A DNA stretch of 64,000 nt from positions 54,335 to 118,334 of the forward strand of contig CAZGFY010000004.1 of assembly GCA_964525015.1 (NCBI GenBank). Direction: 5' to 3'. Positions 40,734 through 50,699 of this stretch are shown one piece after another. A program made the translations under genes and the position numbers. Each line of letters opens with the position of its first letter. Positions within the stretch are counted from its first letter, which is position 1. Under the pieces are notes generated by a model, which was not told the DNA's origin, did not search any database, and saw only the letters and a program-made list of their open reading frames with translations. This stretch comes from RGIG3102 sp964525015. Lineage in GTDB: Bacteria > Bacillota > Clostridia > Oscillospirales > Ruminococcaceae.

Positions 40734-42050
40734 TTATTTTATAATATATTTTTTAATTTTCTCTTGGTATTCTAAATCTTCTTGTTTTGAAACTCTTGTA
40801 TTTTTAATATGCCCATAAATTCTTCCAGCCAATTCAGCTGGTGAGCCTAAAAATTTGAATTTCGTAGGATTTATTTTTAAAGCATACAAGGTATGCGCGC
40901 CAATAAGTGCAACAAATTTTAAAAGGCTAAATTTTGGAGTGAAATAATCAAAAGGTTTTCGTATTTCTTCCCCTTTTAGCGTTTCTTCTAGAGCATCTGC
41001 CATTCGTATATAGCTTGGAATATCTGTAAAATCATAATGACTTAGCATCAATTCTTCATTTAATGGAAAGCTTGGATTTAGCTGGTTTAAAGCTGATATA
41101 AATCCATCATAATCGCTAATAAATTTCCCATTTTCATAAATGACAGGGTCGTATTCCCATTCAATATCTATTGGCCTTATTATATGGCAGCTCTTTTTAG
41201 CAAAATAAATTTCAGCAATCGCAGTCGACATCCAAGCGAGAATTGTATCGCTAACAGTTATCCATTGCTTCACCGAGTAATCGCTGATTAAATGAAAGTT
41301 TTTATGTTTTTTTGCCATCTCATTTAATATAGGGCTGTTCCACTCTGTTGGATGTCTTCGGTAAACAAATTCGGTGTTTTGCCCTTCTTCTGTTTGCAAA
41401 AATTTATCCACCCAATCAAGGGTTATATGCATTGATTTCTGGCTGGTTATCCTAAATTGGTCAAAGCCTACTCCGGCAAGCTCATTAAGGCTTTTAATTT
41501 CTTCATCCGACATATAGGCTGTTGAAAAAGAAGAAACATACAATACCATTTGTTTATTTTCGTCTAAATTATACTCTTTGCAAATTTCCTCTTTGGATTT
41601 ATAGTAGCCCTTATATTCTTCTCTTAAAAAATCCATATGAATAGGCCCAGTTATAACAGTGTTTTCAATTGGAACTCCGAATTTTACTATCCTATCTCTT
41701 GCCTTTTCCCCCCAGCAGGTGTGAAGAGCATAAGAGGCGGATTCAAGGCAGTTAAAAAATGGGGAGTTTTCCTGTTCTTCACTTAAAACCTGCTCCCAGT
41801 GTAAATTCACAACCTTATTACAAACCCCAACATTATTATAAACAAAGCTATTCATTGTTTTATTATCATACATAGCTGAGGCAACAACAACCTTTGGCTT
41901 TTTATAGGTGAAGTATTTTAGTTTTTTTCTATCTAGAAGTTGCATAATTTCGGCTGTGTAGCCCCTTTTTTCAAGCTCTAGTTTTAAAAGGGATATACTT
42001 TCATATTCCCTTCCTATGTGTTCGTATAAAATCAAAAAATCTAATGACAT
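40734..42050 (-). CDS. Surface carbohydrate biosynthesis protein, GT-B-like
   Basis: This 438-residue protein has no membrane helices. An N-terminal alpha/beta domain (FLILYEHIGREYESISLLKLEL) is followed by a C-terminal domain with YVSSFSTAYMSDEEI, FVYRRHPTEWNSPI and TILAWMSTAIAEIYFAKKSCHIIRPI. These resemble the GT-B fold of teichoic-acid-type transferases and surface polysaccharide proteins, where the RxHP and ST-A-E segments bind the nucleotide donor. Donor and acceptor are unknown. It lies 14 nt after the SGNH gene and 21 nt before the flippase-HAD gene, in the same operon. Confidence 0.6.
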   Translation of the reverse strand: MSLDFLILYEHIGREYESISLLKLELEKRGYTAEIMQLLDRKKLKYFTYKKPKVVVASAMYDNKTMNSFVYNNVGVCNKVVNLHWEQVLSEEQENSPFFNCLESASYALHTCWGEKARDRIVKFGVPIENTVITGPIHMDFLREEYKGYYKSKEEICKEYNLDENKQMVLYVSSFSTAYMSDEEIKSLNELAGVGFDQFRITSQKSMHITLDWVDKFLQTEEGQNTEFVYRRHPTEWNSPILNEMAKKHKNFHLISDYSVKQWITVSDTILAWMSTAIAEIYFAKKSCHIIRPIDIEWEYDPVIYENGKFISDYDGFISALNQLNPSFPLNEELMLSHYDFTDIPSYIRMADALEETLKGEEIRKPFDYFTPKFSLLKFVALIGAHTLYALKINPTKFKFLGSPAELAGRIYGHIKNTRVSKQEDLEYQEKIKKYIIK

Positions 42051-42064
42051 ATTATTTCCGTTTC

Positions 42065-42997
42065 CTAGTTTTCAAAAAGCATATATGTGAATTTTTCAAG
42101 GCCACGAGCAGGGTCTAAGTGAAATCCATCATAAAATTCATCCTGTGTAAATGCGTTAATTTCAGTGTATTCATAGTTTAAAACTTCGCTATAAGGCGAA
42201 ACATCTTCTATAAATTTATTGATATATTCTTCTAGTGCTAATTCTTCTATTACTAATTCTTTAATTGAATCATCTGCTGGTGGCAAAACTGTGTAAACGG
42301 TTATGCCTTTTTCTTTGCACTCTTTTAAAATTTCAACATACCTTAAAACATCAGTTTCATCATAAGCGTATATAGGATTTGTTACAACTGGATAGATTGA
42401 ATTTAAAGCATATTCTTCTAAATTTTTTCGGTATTCACGCTCGGTGCCGTCTTCATAATAGTAGTCTTCTTTTTCCCAAACCCCTTCAATTTTTTCGGCA
42501 ACATTTGTTTGTCCTATTAAAAAATATCGGATTTCATTTAGCATTTCGATATTGTAGCTATAATTTAGCATATAAGCTATCGGATTAGTTGAAACTGTTT
42601 CGATTTGGCTCATTCTATCTTTATAATAGCTTTCATTTAAAGTGTAAAAGCTCACCCCGATATAAACAGTGTCAAGATTTTCATTATAATCCATTGCATA
42701 CTCTAGTAAATCAAGGCTTTCATTAAAGCTTGCCCCACCAAAAGAAAGCTGAGAAACATCATCATTTAATATCTCTTCAACTAAATCTATATCAAAATGC
42801 GCCATTCTACTATCACCTAAAAGTACAGTATCATAAGGCTGTAAATTAAATTCTCTAACTCTTGCCATTGCACTATCGCCTGAATATTCATCATTAAAAA
42901 GCCCAAAGTAGTTGTAAGGCTCAAAATACACAAATATTGCAAAATATATTAAAACAGGGATAAATAATATCACTAGTTTTTTTATTATATCTTTCAT
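42065..42997 (-). CDS. Membrane-anchored SGNH-like protein (possible glycan acyl-esterase or transferase)
   Basis: This 310-residue protein has an N-terminal transmembrane helix (KKLVILFIPVLIYFAIFVYF) and an external domain. It contains a GDSRM block with the candidate nucleophile Ser63, and near the end YDGFHLDP with an Asp-x-x-His pair. Together these are the SGNH/GDSL catalytic triad pattern. Similar anchored proteins add or remove acetyl or D-Ala groups on surface polymers. First gene of the minus-strand operon, divergent from legB with 165 bp between the two starts. Confidence 0.65.
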   Translation of the reverse strand: MKDIIKKLVILFIPVLIYFAIFVYFEPYNYFGLFNDEYSGDSAMARVREFNLQPYDTVLLGDSRMAHFDIDLVEEILNDDVSQLSFGGASFNESLDLLEYAMDYNENLDTVYIGVSFYTLNESYYKDRMSQIETVSTNPIAYMLNYSYNIEMLNEIRYFLIGQTNVAEKIEGVWEKEDYYYEDGTEREYRKNLEEYALNSIYPVVTNPIYAYDETDVLRYVEILKECKEKGITVYTVLPPADDSIKELVIEELALEEYINKFIEDVSPYSEVLNYEYTEINAFTQDEFYDGFHLDPARGLEKFTYMLFEN

Positions 42998-43089
42998 TAA
43001 CTATCATTCCTTAATTTATTCTTAACTTATATATTATATTATAACTGCTATAATTTGTAAAGGACAACCCTATAAAAACGCCTAAAATA

Positions 43090-43118
43090 TAGACAAAAAC
43101 CAAGATTTATGATATAAT
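43090..43118 (+). promoter_or_regulatory. Promoter of the legionaminate-type operon
   Basis: TAGACA (43090-43095), 17-bp spacer, TATAAT (43113-43118), 45 bp before ATG 43163. I see no other good promoter inside the 12-gene operon. Confidence 0.7.
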
Positions 43119-43162
43119 ATTTTGAATTATAATATTTAAAAATATAAGGAATGGTAATATAT

Positions 43163-44146
43163 ATGTCTAAAAAAGTTTTAGTAACTGGTGCTGATGGATT
43201 TATCGGATCACACCTAACCCAGCAATTAATTAAAGAAGGCTATGATGTAACAGCATTTTGTGCATACAATTCATTTGGTAATTGGGGCTGGCTGGACACG
43301 ATTTCAAAAGAAGAAAAAAATGCAATGAATGTTATCCTTGGTGATATTCGTGATCCTAATGGAGTAAAAGAAGCTATGCGTGGAATAGACACTGTTTTCC
43401 ATTTAGCAGCTTTAATTGCAATACCTTTTTCATACACTTCTCCGGATTCATATGTTGATGTTAATATAAAAGGCACGTTAAATGTTTTGCAAGCTGCAAG
43501 AGATTTAAATACAAGAAGAATTCTTTCAACTTCAACTAGCGAAGTTTACGGAACAGCGCAGTATGTTCCAATAGATGAAAACCACCCATTCCAAGGCCAA
43601 AGCCCATATTCTGCAACTAAAATTGGAGCAGATAGATTAGTTGAGAGTTTTTATCGCTCATTTGGTACCCCTGTTACAACTGTTCGTCCGTTTAACACTT
43701 ATGGCCCGAGGCAATCAGCAAGAGCAGTTATCCCAACGATTATAACGCAACTACTAGCTGGAAAAGAAGAAATTCACCTTGGTTCGCTAACTCCAACTAG
43801 AGATTTTAACTATGTTAAAGATACAGCTAATGGATTTATCACTATTGCAAAAAATGATAACACTATTGGCAGAGAATTAAATATTGCAACAGAGCAGGAA
43901 ATTTCAATTGGTGATTTAGCAAATGAATTAATTAGCCAAATCAATCCAAATGCAAAAATTGTTACCGAAGATATTCGTATGCGTCCAGAAAAAAGCGAAG
44001 TTAATCGCTTACTTGGAACAGCTAAAGAATTAAATAAATTAACTGGTTGGAAACCAAACTACACATTTAGCCAAGGCATTGCCGAAACTATCGAGTGGAC
44101 AAAAGAAAACCTAGATAGATTTAAAACTGATATTTATAACGTTTAA
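43163..44146 (+). CDS. legB: NAD-dependent sugar-nucleotide 4,6-dehydratase, LegB-like
   Basis: Extended short-chain dehydrogenase of 327 residues. The NAD-binding TGADGFIG starts near residue 8, DIRD and HLAALIAIPFSYTSP follow, and the catalytic Tyr149-x-x-x-Lys153 lies in SPYSATKIGADRL. In the legionaminate pathway LegB removes water from GDP-GlcNAc (UDP in some pathways) to give the 4-keto-6-deoxy sugar. The assignment rests on the downstream partners legC, legI, legG and legF. ATG 43163 is used; the ATG at 43151 abuts the TAAGGA ribosome binding site. Confidence 0.85.
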   Translation: MSKKVLVTGADGFIGSHLTQQLIKEGYDVTAFCAYNSFGNWGWLDTISKEEKNAMNVILGDIRDPNGVKEAMRGIDTVFHLAALIAIPFSYTSPDSYVDVNIKGTLNVLQAARDLNTRRILSTSTSEVYGTAQYVPIDENHPFQGQSPYSATKIGADRLVESFYRSFGTPVTTVRPFNTYGPRQSARAVIPTIITQLLAGKEEIHLGSLTPTRDFNYVKDTANGFITIAKNDNTIGRELNIATEQEISIGDLANELISQINPNAKIVTEDIRMRPEKSEVNRLLGTAKELNKLTGWKPNYTFSQGIAETIEWTKENLDRFKTDIYNV

Positions 44147-44174
44147 TAAAAATTCAATAGGATTGGAAAAATCT

Positions 44175-45752
44175 ATGCTTTCTTTCTTAAAAGAAAAATT
44201 TAATAATATAAAAAATAAGCCTATATTAATTTTTAGTATAGGCTGTTTTCTCTTGCTGTTGTTTTCGTTTTTCACAGTTTATTTTTTAAGGGTGATGTAT
44301 GAGCCATTTTGGATGAATCAAATAACTCATTCTTTTTTATTATTTATTATCCTAGCTATAATATCTATAAAGCTGTTTTTTATTTATAGATTATATAAAA
44401 AGCATCAAAACTTAGCGCTTAGCCTAGTTATTTTTCTTTTAGCTAGCCTTTTTGCTTTAACTTCGCCTATTAATCAAGCGCCCGATGAAGACACTCATTA
44501 TCTAAGAGCTGTAGCAATGGCAGATGGACAGTTTGGCTTTGATGAAAAGCACGAATATTCAAGAGATGTGAATATTTTAATGGAAGTGTTCCCAACAGCT
44601 TATAATAACGGCTACCCTTCAAAAGAAAATTCGATTATATCCCAAAGATATGAATTATATTATGATTTATTAGAAGATGAAAATTACACCTTTGAAAATA
44701 GGGGAATAATAATATTTCAAGTGGTTCCGTATATTCCGCAGGCAATCGGCGTTTTTATCGGCAATATTTTTGGCTTAAATGCAATCTTTGGCTATTATTT
44801 AGCTAGGATTTTTAATGCTTTATTCTTTTCAATTTGTGCATATTTTGCCTTTAAATACTCGCATAAATTTAAAATAATTATCTTTAGCTTGATGTGTATT
44901 CCAGTGAGTTTATATATAGTAGGCTCAAATAACACAGACGCTATGCTTTTAGGGCTGTTTTATCTTGCGATATCCTGTATTTTAAGCCAAAAATTTGATA
45001 ATAAAAAGTTTGTGATATTTGCAGTTTCGCTTGGAATTTTAGTTATGAGCAAGGCGAACTATCTTGTTTTACTGCCACTGCTTTTTACAGTGAATAAAGA
45101 TAATCTAAATATTACTTTTAAAAATAAAAAGTTAAAAATATCGCATTTATTTATTATTTCAGCAGTTGTTTCTTTAATTTTCTATCAAGGAATGGCAGAA
45201 TACGTTACATTGTTTTCAAACTATGGCGAAATCCCAAGAACGATGAATGGAACAGATAGAACAGCACAGCTCTTATTTATTATTTCAAACCCACTAAGGT
45301 ATTTAGCTGTGTTTATCGACTCGATGTTTGATAATTATTTCTTTATCTTTTCATCAGGCGTTTTAGGTGCTGTTGATGTTAATTTAGTTGTTATAAATCT
45401 AATAACTCCGATATTAATTTTAATAAACATATTTAAGCAAAGCTATGTTTTTAAAAGAAGTGATTTTAGCTTAACTGTTAATTTATTTATTATGGCTTTA
45501 CTCACCTATGCAGTGTCGGCAACGGGGCTTTATATCTCTTGGGCACCTGTAACCCTGCCAGCTATTATCGGACTTCAAATGAGATATTTTATCCCAGCGT
45601 TTATCGGATTTTCTTTTGCTGGTGGATATTATTTTTCAAAATTTACCTCACTTAACACAAAAACAACCGATTTTAGCTGTACTATATCAATGGTAGCTTT
45701 AAACATTCTGGCTATTTTTTCTCAATTAGCCGTTTATTATATACCAATGTAG
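44175..45752 (+). CDS. DUF2142-like polytopic membrane protein
   Basis: This 525-residue protein has about twelve hydrophobic helices. The loop after helix 3 reads SPINQAPDEDTHYLRAVAMA, matching the PPDE-x-x-H signature of DUF2142 membrane proteins. These have a GT-C-like topology and occur in surface-glycan clusters, but their reaction is not established. The acidic pair in PDEDTH would be the catalytic candidate if it is a glycosyltransferase. I start at ATG 44175; a TTG at 44163 is the alternative. Second gene of the leg operon, 28 nt after legB. Confidence 0.65.
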   Translation: MLSFLKEKFNNIKNKPILIFSIGCFLLLLFSFFTVYFLRVMYEPFWMNQITHSFLLFIILAIISIKLFFIYRLYKKHQNLALSLVIFLLASLFALTSPINQAPDEDTHYLRAVAMADGQFGFDEKHEYSRDVNILMEVFPTAYNNGYPSKENSIISQRYELYYDLLEDENYTFENRGIIIFQVVPYIPQAIGVFIGNIFGLNAIFGYYLARIFNALFFSICAYFAFKYSHKFKIIIFSLMCIPVSLYIVGSNNTDAMLLGLFYLAISCILSQKFDNKKFVIFAVSLGILVMSKANYLVLLPLLFTVNKDNLNITFKNKKLKISHLFIISAVVSLIFYQGMAEYVTLFSNYGEIPRTMNGTDRTAQLLFIISNPLRYLAVFIDSMFDNYFFIFSSGVLGAVDVNLVVINLITPILILINIFKQSYVFKRSDFSLTVNLFIMALLTYAVSATGLYISWAPVTLPAIIGLQMRYFIPAFIGFSFAGGYYFSKFTSLNTKTTDFSCTISMVALNILAIFSQLAVYYIPM

Positions 45753-45784
45753 TTTTTACAAATAATTAAAAAGGATATTTTTTT

Positions 45785-47743
45785 ATGCTCGGTGCATTAT
45801 CAGCTTTTATAGTGATACTATTATTTGCATTTTCACTATATAAAATTTTCAATTTAAATCCTAATTTCACCCCTTTAATATCTATAACTAGCCTAGTGGG
45901 TATTCCTATAATACTAAGCCTTGTTAATCTTTTAAATCAAGGGGTGATTTTTGCATATCTAATTAGCATTATAAGTTTTGGATTTGCTATAAAAAAATCA
46001 GCTAATAGCTTTAAAAATGATGTAAAAGAATTTTTAACTATGGGCGTTTGTTTATTTATAGTGTCCAGCTTATTAATGCTTTTATTTTTAAATCACTCAC
46101 AGCCACTTTTTCACGAGTGGGACGAATTTAGCTTTTGGGGAATAAGCCATAAACTTCTATATATAAACGATAGTATATACACCTACTATGAGTCGAGTAT
46201 GATTGGAAACACAACTCCCCCAACGCTCGCTGTGTTATCTTATTTTTTCCAGTGCTTTAATTCACAGTTTATTGAATGGGTTAGCTTTTTTAGCTATAAT
46301 ATTTTGTTTTTTTCTATCTACTGCTCATTTACAGCATTATTTTCAAAAAAAGATTGGCATTTATCTATTTTAAGCTTTACAACTGGATTTTTCCTGCCAT
46401 ATTTTTTCACTATATACACTAGAATACTGCACATATCCCCAATTTATATAAATTCATATGCAGATTTTCCACTTGGAATTATGTTTGCAGCGGCTTTAGC
46501 TGTCTTCTTTTTAAGTGATGGAAGTTTAGAAAAAAGGATACTTCCTTTTATCCCGATAACCATATTTTTCACCTTTATTAAGGATATGGGATTTGCATTT
46601 TCACTTTTAGTTGCTTTTATAATTTTTACAAGTCTAATTTTTGATAAATCGGCGAATAAGTTTTTTATATTTAAAGGGATTTTTGCAAAAATATCAGCTG
46701 TTTTAGTTATTATTATATCAACGCTTATATCATTCTTTGGCTGGACTTATCATATGGGAGCAGTTATGAATGTTAATCGTAATAATCTAGGTGGCGAAAC
46801 GAATATGGGAATGATTCAAATGCTTTTAACTGGGGTTATCGAATTATTCTCGCCAGAAAAAAGCCAGAAATTTATCGATATTCAAAAAGAGATGTTTTTT
46901 GCTTTATCCACTCGCCCTATCTCTATGATTGGAAATGGAATAGCCGTTATTTTATTAATTTTAAGTATTTTTATATTTGCTATAATATTCTCAAAAAAAG
47001 AAAACCGATTAAGATATACTTTTGTGTGCATTTCTTCTTTTATCGGATTTATAGGCTACTATGTTTTCCATTTATTTTTATATGTTTATATTTTTAAAGA
47101 TAATGCCTACGGGCTAACTAGCTATACAAGGTATATCTACCCTTACTATATGGGCTGGCTAATGTTATCCTTATTTATCCTTTTTTTAGCTATTAAAGAA
47201 AATGAAAGATATAAAATAGCTTTAAAGGGCGTGTTTTTATCAATTACCTGTGTTTTAGTTTTTCTTTCAGCTTACTTTTTAAAGCCAGCGAATATGTTTT
47301 TAGGCGTTAATGAAGCATCTTTTCCAACTAGGGATATAATCACTAAAAAGGTTGATTTTTTATCAGATGCCGTTAGTGATGATGATATTATCTATGTTTA
47401 CAATGGGCTTTTTGATAGTGGCGAGAGATGGTTTATCTACACATATGAGTATGCACAAAATTTAGTTGTGCAAGAAGTGCCTTATCTAGACCTTTCCCAC
47501 TTATCAAAAGAAGAGGAAGATACAGCTAAAAAAGAGCAGATTGTAGAGTATTTAAAAGAAAATAATGTTTCGCATTTATTATTAGAGCACACTGGCGATT
47601 TAACTGAGAATATCCTATTTAATTCCTTTGATTTTCACACTGGGGAATACGGCTTAAATGGAATTGCCTATTTTGAAATTGAATACACTGATGATAATGA
47701 TGTGACATTTCATTTAATTAAAGGGGAGGAATTTTTAGCATGA
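45785..47743 (+). CDS. Large polytopic membrane protein, GT-C-like with WDE motif
   Basis: This 652-residue protein has about twelve to fourteen helices. The first large loop carries HSQPLFHEWDEFSFWGISHK; an acidic Trp-Asp-Glu motif in this place is typical of GT-C-like membrane glycosyltransferases of Gram-positive surface clusters. The last ~130 residues are soluble and probably external (YVYNGLFDSGERWFIYTYEY, HLLLEHTGD). I infer transfer of a lipid-linked sugar outside the membrane; donor and acceptor are unknown. The next gene overlaps it by 4 nt (ATGA), so translation is coupled and the two proteins may act together. Confidence 0.55.
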   Translation: MLGALSAFIVILLFAFSLYKIFNLNPNFTPLISITSLVGIPIILSLVNLLNQGVIFAYLISIISFGFAIKKSANSFKNDVKEFLTMGVCLFIVSSLLMLLFLNHSQPLFHEWDEFSFWGISHKLLYINDSIYTYYESSMIGNTTPPTLAVLSYFFQCFNSQFIEWVSFFSYNILFFSIYCSFTALFSKKDWHLSILSFTTGFFLPYFFTIYTRILHISPIYINSYADFPLGIMFAAALAVFFLSDGSLEKRILPFIPITIFFTFIKDMGFAFSLLVAFIIFTSLIFDKSANKFFIFKGIFAKISAVLVIIISTLISFFGWTYHMGAVMNVNRNNLGGETNMGMIQMLLTGVIELFSPEKSQKFIDIQKEMFFALSTRPISMIGNGIAVILLILSIFIFAIIFSKKENRLRYTFVCISSFIGFIGYYVFHLFLYVYIFKDNAYGLTSYTRYIYPYYMGWLMLSLFILFLAIKENERYKIALKGVFLSITCVLVFLSAYFLKPANMFLGVNEASFPTRDIITKKVDFLSDAVSDDDIIYVYNGLFDSGERWFIYTYEYAQNLVVQEVPYLDLSHLSKEEEDTAKKEQIVEYLKENNVSHLLLEHTGDLTENILFNSFDFHTGEYGLNGIAYFEIEYTDDNDVTFHLIKGEEFLA

Positions 47744-48357
47744 TAGAAAAGATTAAAAATTTAACTCCGATAAAAATTATTGTATTTTCATTTAGCTTAG
47801 TTTTATCTGTGTTTTTAATTAGCACCCTATTTATATTTCTTTTTGAAAGCTTTTTAAGGCTAACTGGAAAGCTTGAAACAATTGTTTTATATAAAGATGA
47901 TTTTGAATTAGTTTCAATAGTTGAAAAAGAAAATGGGCTTGTTTCAAGTGATGCCGACCCACAACTTATAATAGAAAAAGATATGTATATAACTAGCGTA
48001 ACTTTGGATATTGAATATTCTTTATATCCAGGCGAAGTGACCTTATATTACACAACTAAAGATGGGCAAGGCTTTTCAAGTGATAATCGCTCTTGGTTTA
48101 CTAAAACTCAGGATACAATATATTTTTCAGATTTATTCTTTGCAGTAAACACTAAATCAATAAGAATAGACCCAACGGATAGTGCGGCAAATTTTATGAA
48201 TATTAAAAGCATTACTATTAATAAGGAGAAATCTTTTATTGAATATTTTAGCATTAGCCCTACTCGGATTTACCACTTTATTTTATACTCGCTTTTATTA
48301 GCTAGTGTGACTATGTTTTCAAAAGAAGTGATTGAGAGATATTATAAAAAAAGCTAG
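47740..48357 (+). CDS. Small membrane protein with an external beta domain, translationally coupled to the GT-C-like gene
   Basis: This 205-residue protein has an N-terminal helix (IIVFSFSLVLSVFLISTLFIFLF), a central domain of about 110 residues rich in beta-like sequence (MYITSVTLDIEYSLYPGEVT), and a C-terminal helix (FILYSLLLASVTMF) followed by a basic tail. The family is not recognised; the central domain looks like a carbohydrate-binding or jelly-roll module, but this is speculative. GGGGAGG within the end of the preceding gene is its ribosome binding site, and it overlaps that gene by 4 nt. Confidence 0.55.
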   Translation: MIEKIKNLTPIKIIVFSFSLVLSVFLISTLFIFLFESFLRLTGKLETIVLYKDDFELVSIVEKENGLVSSDADPQLIIEKDMYITSVTLDIEYSLYPGEVTLYYTTKDGQGFSSDNRSWFTKTQDTIYFSDLFFAVNTKSIRIDPTDSAANFMNIKSITINKEKSFIEYFSISPTRIYHFILYSLLLASVTMFSKEVIERYYKKS

Positions 48358-48418
48358 ATTTTATACATCTATATATAGTATAATTAATTAAATATTGAAT
48401 TTTAAAGGAGAACAAAAG

Positions 48419-49600
48419 ATGGAGAGAAAATTTATTCCACTATCAATTCCAAATATAACAAAAAAAGAAAGAGAATATGTTGATAAGGCATTAGAAAGCA
48501 CCTGGGTTTCAACGGCAGGTCCACTAATTCCAGAATTTGAAAAAAAATGCGCTGAATATATGAAGTGCGAAGAAACAGTTGCCACTAATAGTGGTACGGC
48601 TGCTTTGCATCTTGCTTTAGTTGATGCAGGCGTTACATATGGTGATGAAGTTATCGCAGCAGCGCTAACTTTTATTGCAGCGGTTAATCCTATTCGATTT
48701 TGCGGTGCACAGCCAGTTTTTGTGGATTGTGATGATAATTTTTGTATGAGTGCAGATAGCGTTCAGTATTTTATTGATAATTTTTGCGAATTTGATGGCG
48801 AAAAATTAATTAATAAAACCACAAAGGCGCACGTTAAAGCGATGATACCTGTTCACGTTTTTGGAAATATGGCAGATATGGAAAGACTGATGGATATCGC
48901 AGAAAAATATAACATTATAGTTATCGAAGATGCAACAGAGGTTATGGGAAGCTTTGTTACAAAAGGAAGATACACAGGAAAACATCTTGGAACTATCGGG
49001 CATTATGGCGCTATTTCATTTAATGGGAATAAAATAATGACAACTGGCGGCGGCGGCCTTGCACTAGCACAAACAAAATCTTCTCGCCACCATATGGAGC
49101 TTTTAAGCGAAGAGGCTCAGGATATGAGCAAAAAAGAAGATAACTTATTATTTATCCACACCGAAGTTGGCTACAATTATAAAATGAATAATATAGCAGC
49201 GGCACTAGGGCTTAGCCAGCTTGAAAGATTGGATGATTTTATAAAAACAAAGCACGAAAACTTTGAATTATACACAAAACTTTTAGATAATAAAAACGGA
49301 TTAAAAATTGTCCCTTACACAGAAGGGGTAAATTCAAGTATGTGGTTTTATTCACTAATGCTTGAAAACACTAAAATTACAAGAAATGAATTAATTGAAG
49401 AATTAATGAAAAGAAAAATCCAAACCAGACCAATTTGGCTACTAAACCCAGACCAAGCACCGTATAAAGAAAGCCAATGTATGCCACTTACAAAAGCTAG
49501 ATACTTTATTGATAAAATAGTTAACATTCCTTGTTCTAGCAATTTAACTAAAGAAGAAGTTATGATAGTGGCAAATGAAATACTTGATTTAACAAAATAA
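48419..49600 (+). CDS. legC: PLP-dependent sugar-nucleotide aminotransferase, LegC-like
   Basis: DegT/DnrJ/EryC1-family aminotransferase of 393 residues. It opens FIPLSIPNITKKEREYVDKA, then STWVSTAGPLIPEFE, the start typical of LegC. The active-site Lys205 is in SFNGNKIMTTGGGG and the cofactor Asp in IVIEDATEVMG. It adds an amino group at C4 of the 4-keto-6-deoxy sugar made by LegB. AAAGGAG precedes ATG 48419. An N-terminal acetyltransferase (LegH) would normally act next, but none is encoded in this operon. Confidence 0.88.
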   Translation: MERKFIPLSIPNITKKEREYVDKALESTWVSTAGPLIPEFEKKCAEYMKCEETVATNSGTAALHLALVDAGVTYGDEVIAAALTFIAAVNPIRFCGAQPVFVDCDDNFCMSADSVQYFIDNFCEFDGEKLINKTTKAHVKAMIPVHVFGNMADMERLMDIAEKYNIIVIEDATEVMGSFVTKGRYTGKHLGTIGHYGAISFNGNKIMTTGGGGLALAQTKSSRHHMELLSEEAQDMSKKEDNLLFIHTEVGYNYKMNNIAAALGLSQLERLDDFIKTKHENFELYTKLLDNKNGLKIVPYTEGVNSSMWFYSLMLENTKITRNELIEELMKRKIQTRPIWLLNPDQAPYKESQCMPLTKARYFIDKIVNIPCSSNLTKEEVMIVANEILDLTK

Positions 49601-49632
49601 ATTCTAAAAATTAAGCTAAGGAGTGTTTACAT

Positions 49633-50679
49633 ATGCTTATAGATGATTTAATTATAAGTGAGGAACTCGAAGTTTTTAAAGCACTTGAAATTCTTGAAAA
49701 AACAGGGAGAAAAATCCTTTTAATAGCACCAAACTTTGAACTGAAAGCCATACTAACAGATGGAGAAATAAGAAGACATATCTTAAAAAATGGCTCGCTT
49801 ACTCAAAAAGTGAAGGAAGTTGCAAATTATAATCCAAAATCTTTAAATATTTCACAAAGAGCAGGAGCAACTGAATATATGATGAAAAATTCAATCAGTG
49901 CAATTCCACTTTTAGATAATAATGGCTGTGTTAATGATATTCTATTTTTAGATGAAGTAAACAAAGTTGAGCCAAGGAAAAATTTAGATTTACCTGTGGT
50001 AATTATGGCAGGGGGGCTTGGAACACGCCTTTATCCATACACTAAAATACTGCCAAAGCCATTAATCCCAGTTGGCGAAAAGCCGATAACAGAGCATATA
50101 ATTGATAGATTTAATGCATTTGGCTGTAAAGATTTTAATTTAATTGTAAATCATAAAAAAAATATGATTAAAGCATATTTTAATGAGCTTGAAAAGGCTT
50201 ATCAGGTGAATTTTGCTGAAGAGAATGAATTTTTAGGCACTGGTGGAGGCTTGAGTTTATTAAAAGATAAAATTAAAACGCCATTTTTTCTAACAAACTG
50301 TGATGTTTTAATTGAAGCGGATTATAATGATATCTATTCATTTCATAAAAATAATAAAAACTTAATCACAGTTGTGTGTGCACTAAAAAATGTAACCATT
50401 CCTTATGGAGTTTTTAAATTAACTGAAAATGGCGAAATCGATACTATCACCGAAAAACCAACAATGAGTTTTTTAACTAACACAGGAATGTATCTAGTTG
50501 ATGAAAAAATAATAAAAGAGCTTGAAGAAAACAAGGTTATATCTTTTCCTGAAATCATTGATAAATACAGAGATAAGGGCGAAAAAGTTGGGGTTTATCC
50601 AATAAGTGAAAACTCTTGGATGGATATGGGACAGCTTGAAGAACTCGAAGAAATGCGACGCAAGCTAGATAAAAACTAA
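49633..50679 (+). CDS. ptmE: CBS-domain nucleotidyltransferase, PtmE-like
   Basis: This 348-residue protein has an N-terminal pair of CBS motifs (about 1-115; LLIAPNFELKAILTDGEIRR, EYMMKNSISAIPLLDNNG) fused to a sugar-1-phosphate nucleotidyltransferase (about 118-345) with signature VIMAGGLGTRLYPYTKILPK. In Campylobacter PtmE makes GDP-glucosamine for legionaminate, and this domain order matches it. If so, the pathway here runs on GDP- rather than UDP-sugars. The CBS pair could sense an adenine nucleotide. TAAGGAG precedes the ATG. Confidence 0.8.
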   Translation: MLIDDLIISEELEVFKALEILEKTGRKILLIAPNFELKAILTDGEIRRHILKNGSLTQKVKEVANYNPKSLNISQRAGATEYMMKNSISAIPLLDNNGCVNDILFLDEVNKVEPRKNLDLPVVIMAGGLGTRLYPYTKILPKPLIPVGEKPITEHIIDRFNAFGCKDFNLIVNHKKNMIKAYFNELEKAYQVNFAEENEFLGTGGGLSLLKDKIKTPFFLTNCDVLIEADYNDIYSFHKNNKNLITVVCALKNVTIPYGVFKLTENGEIDTITEKPTMSFLTNTGMYLVDEKIIKELEENKVISFPEIIDKYRDKGEKVGVYPISENSWMDMGQLEELEEMRRKLDKN

Positions 50680-50699
50680 TAATTAAGGGGATTTATATT

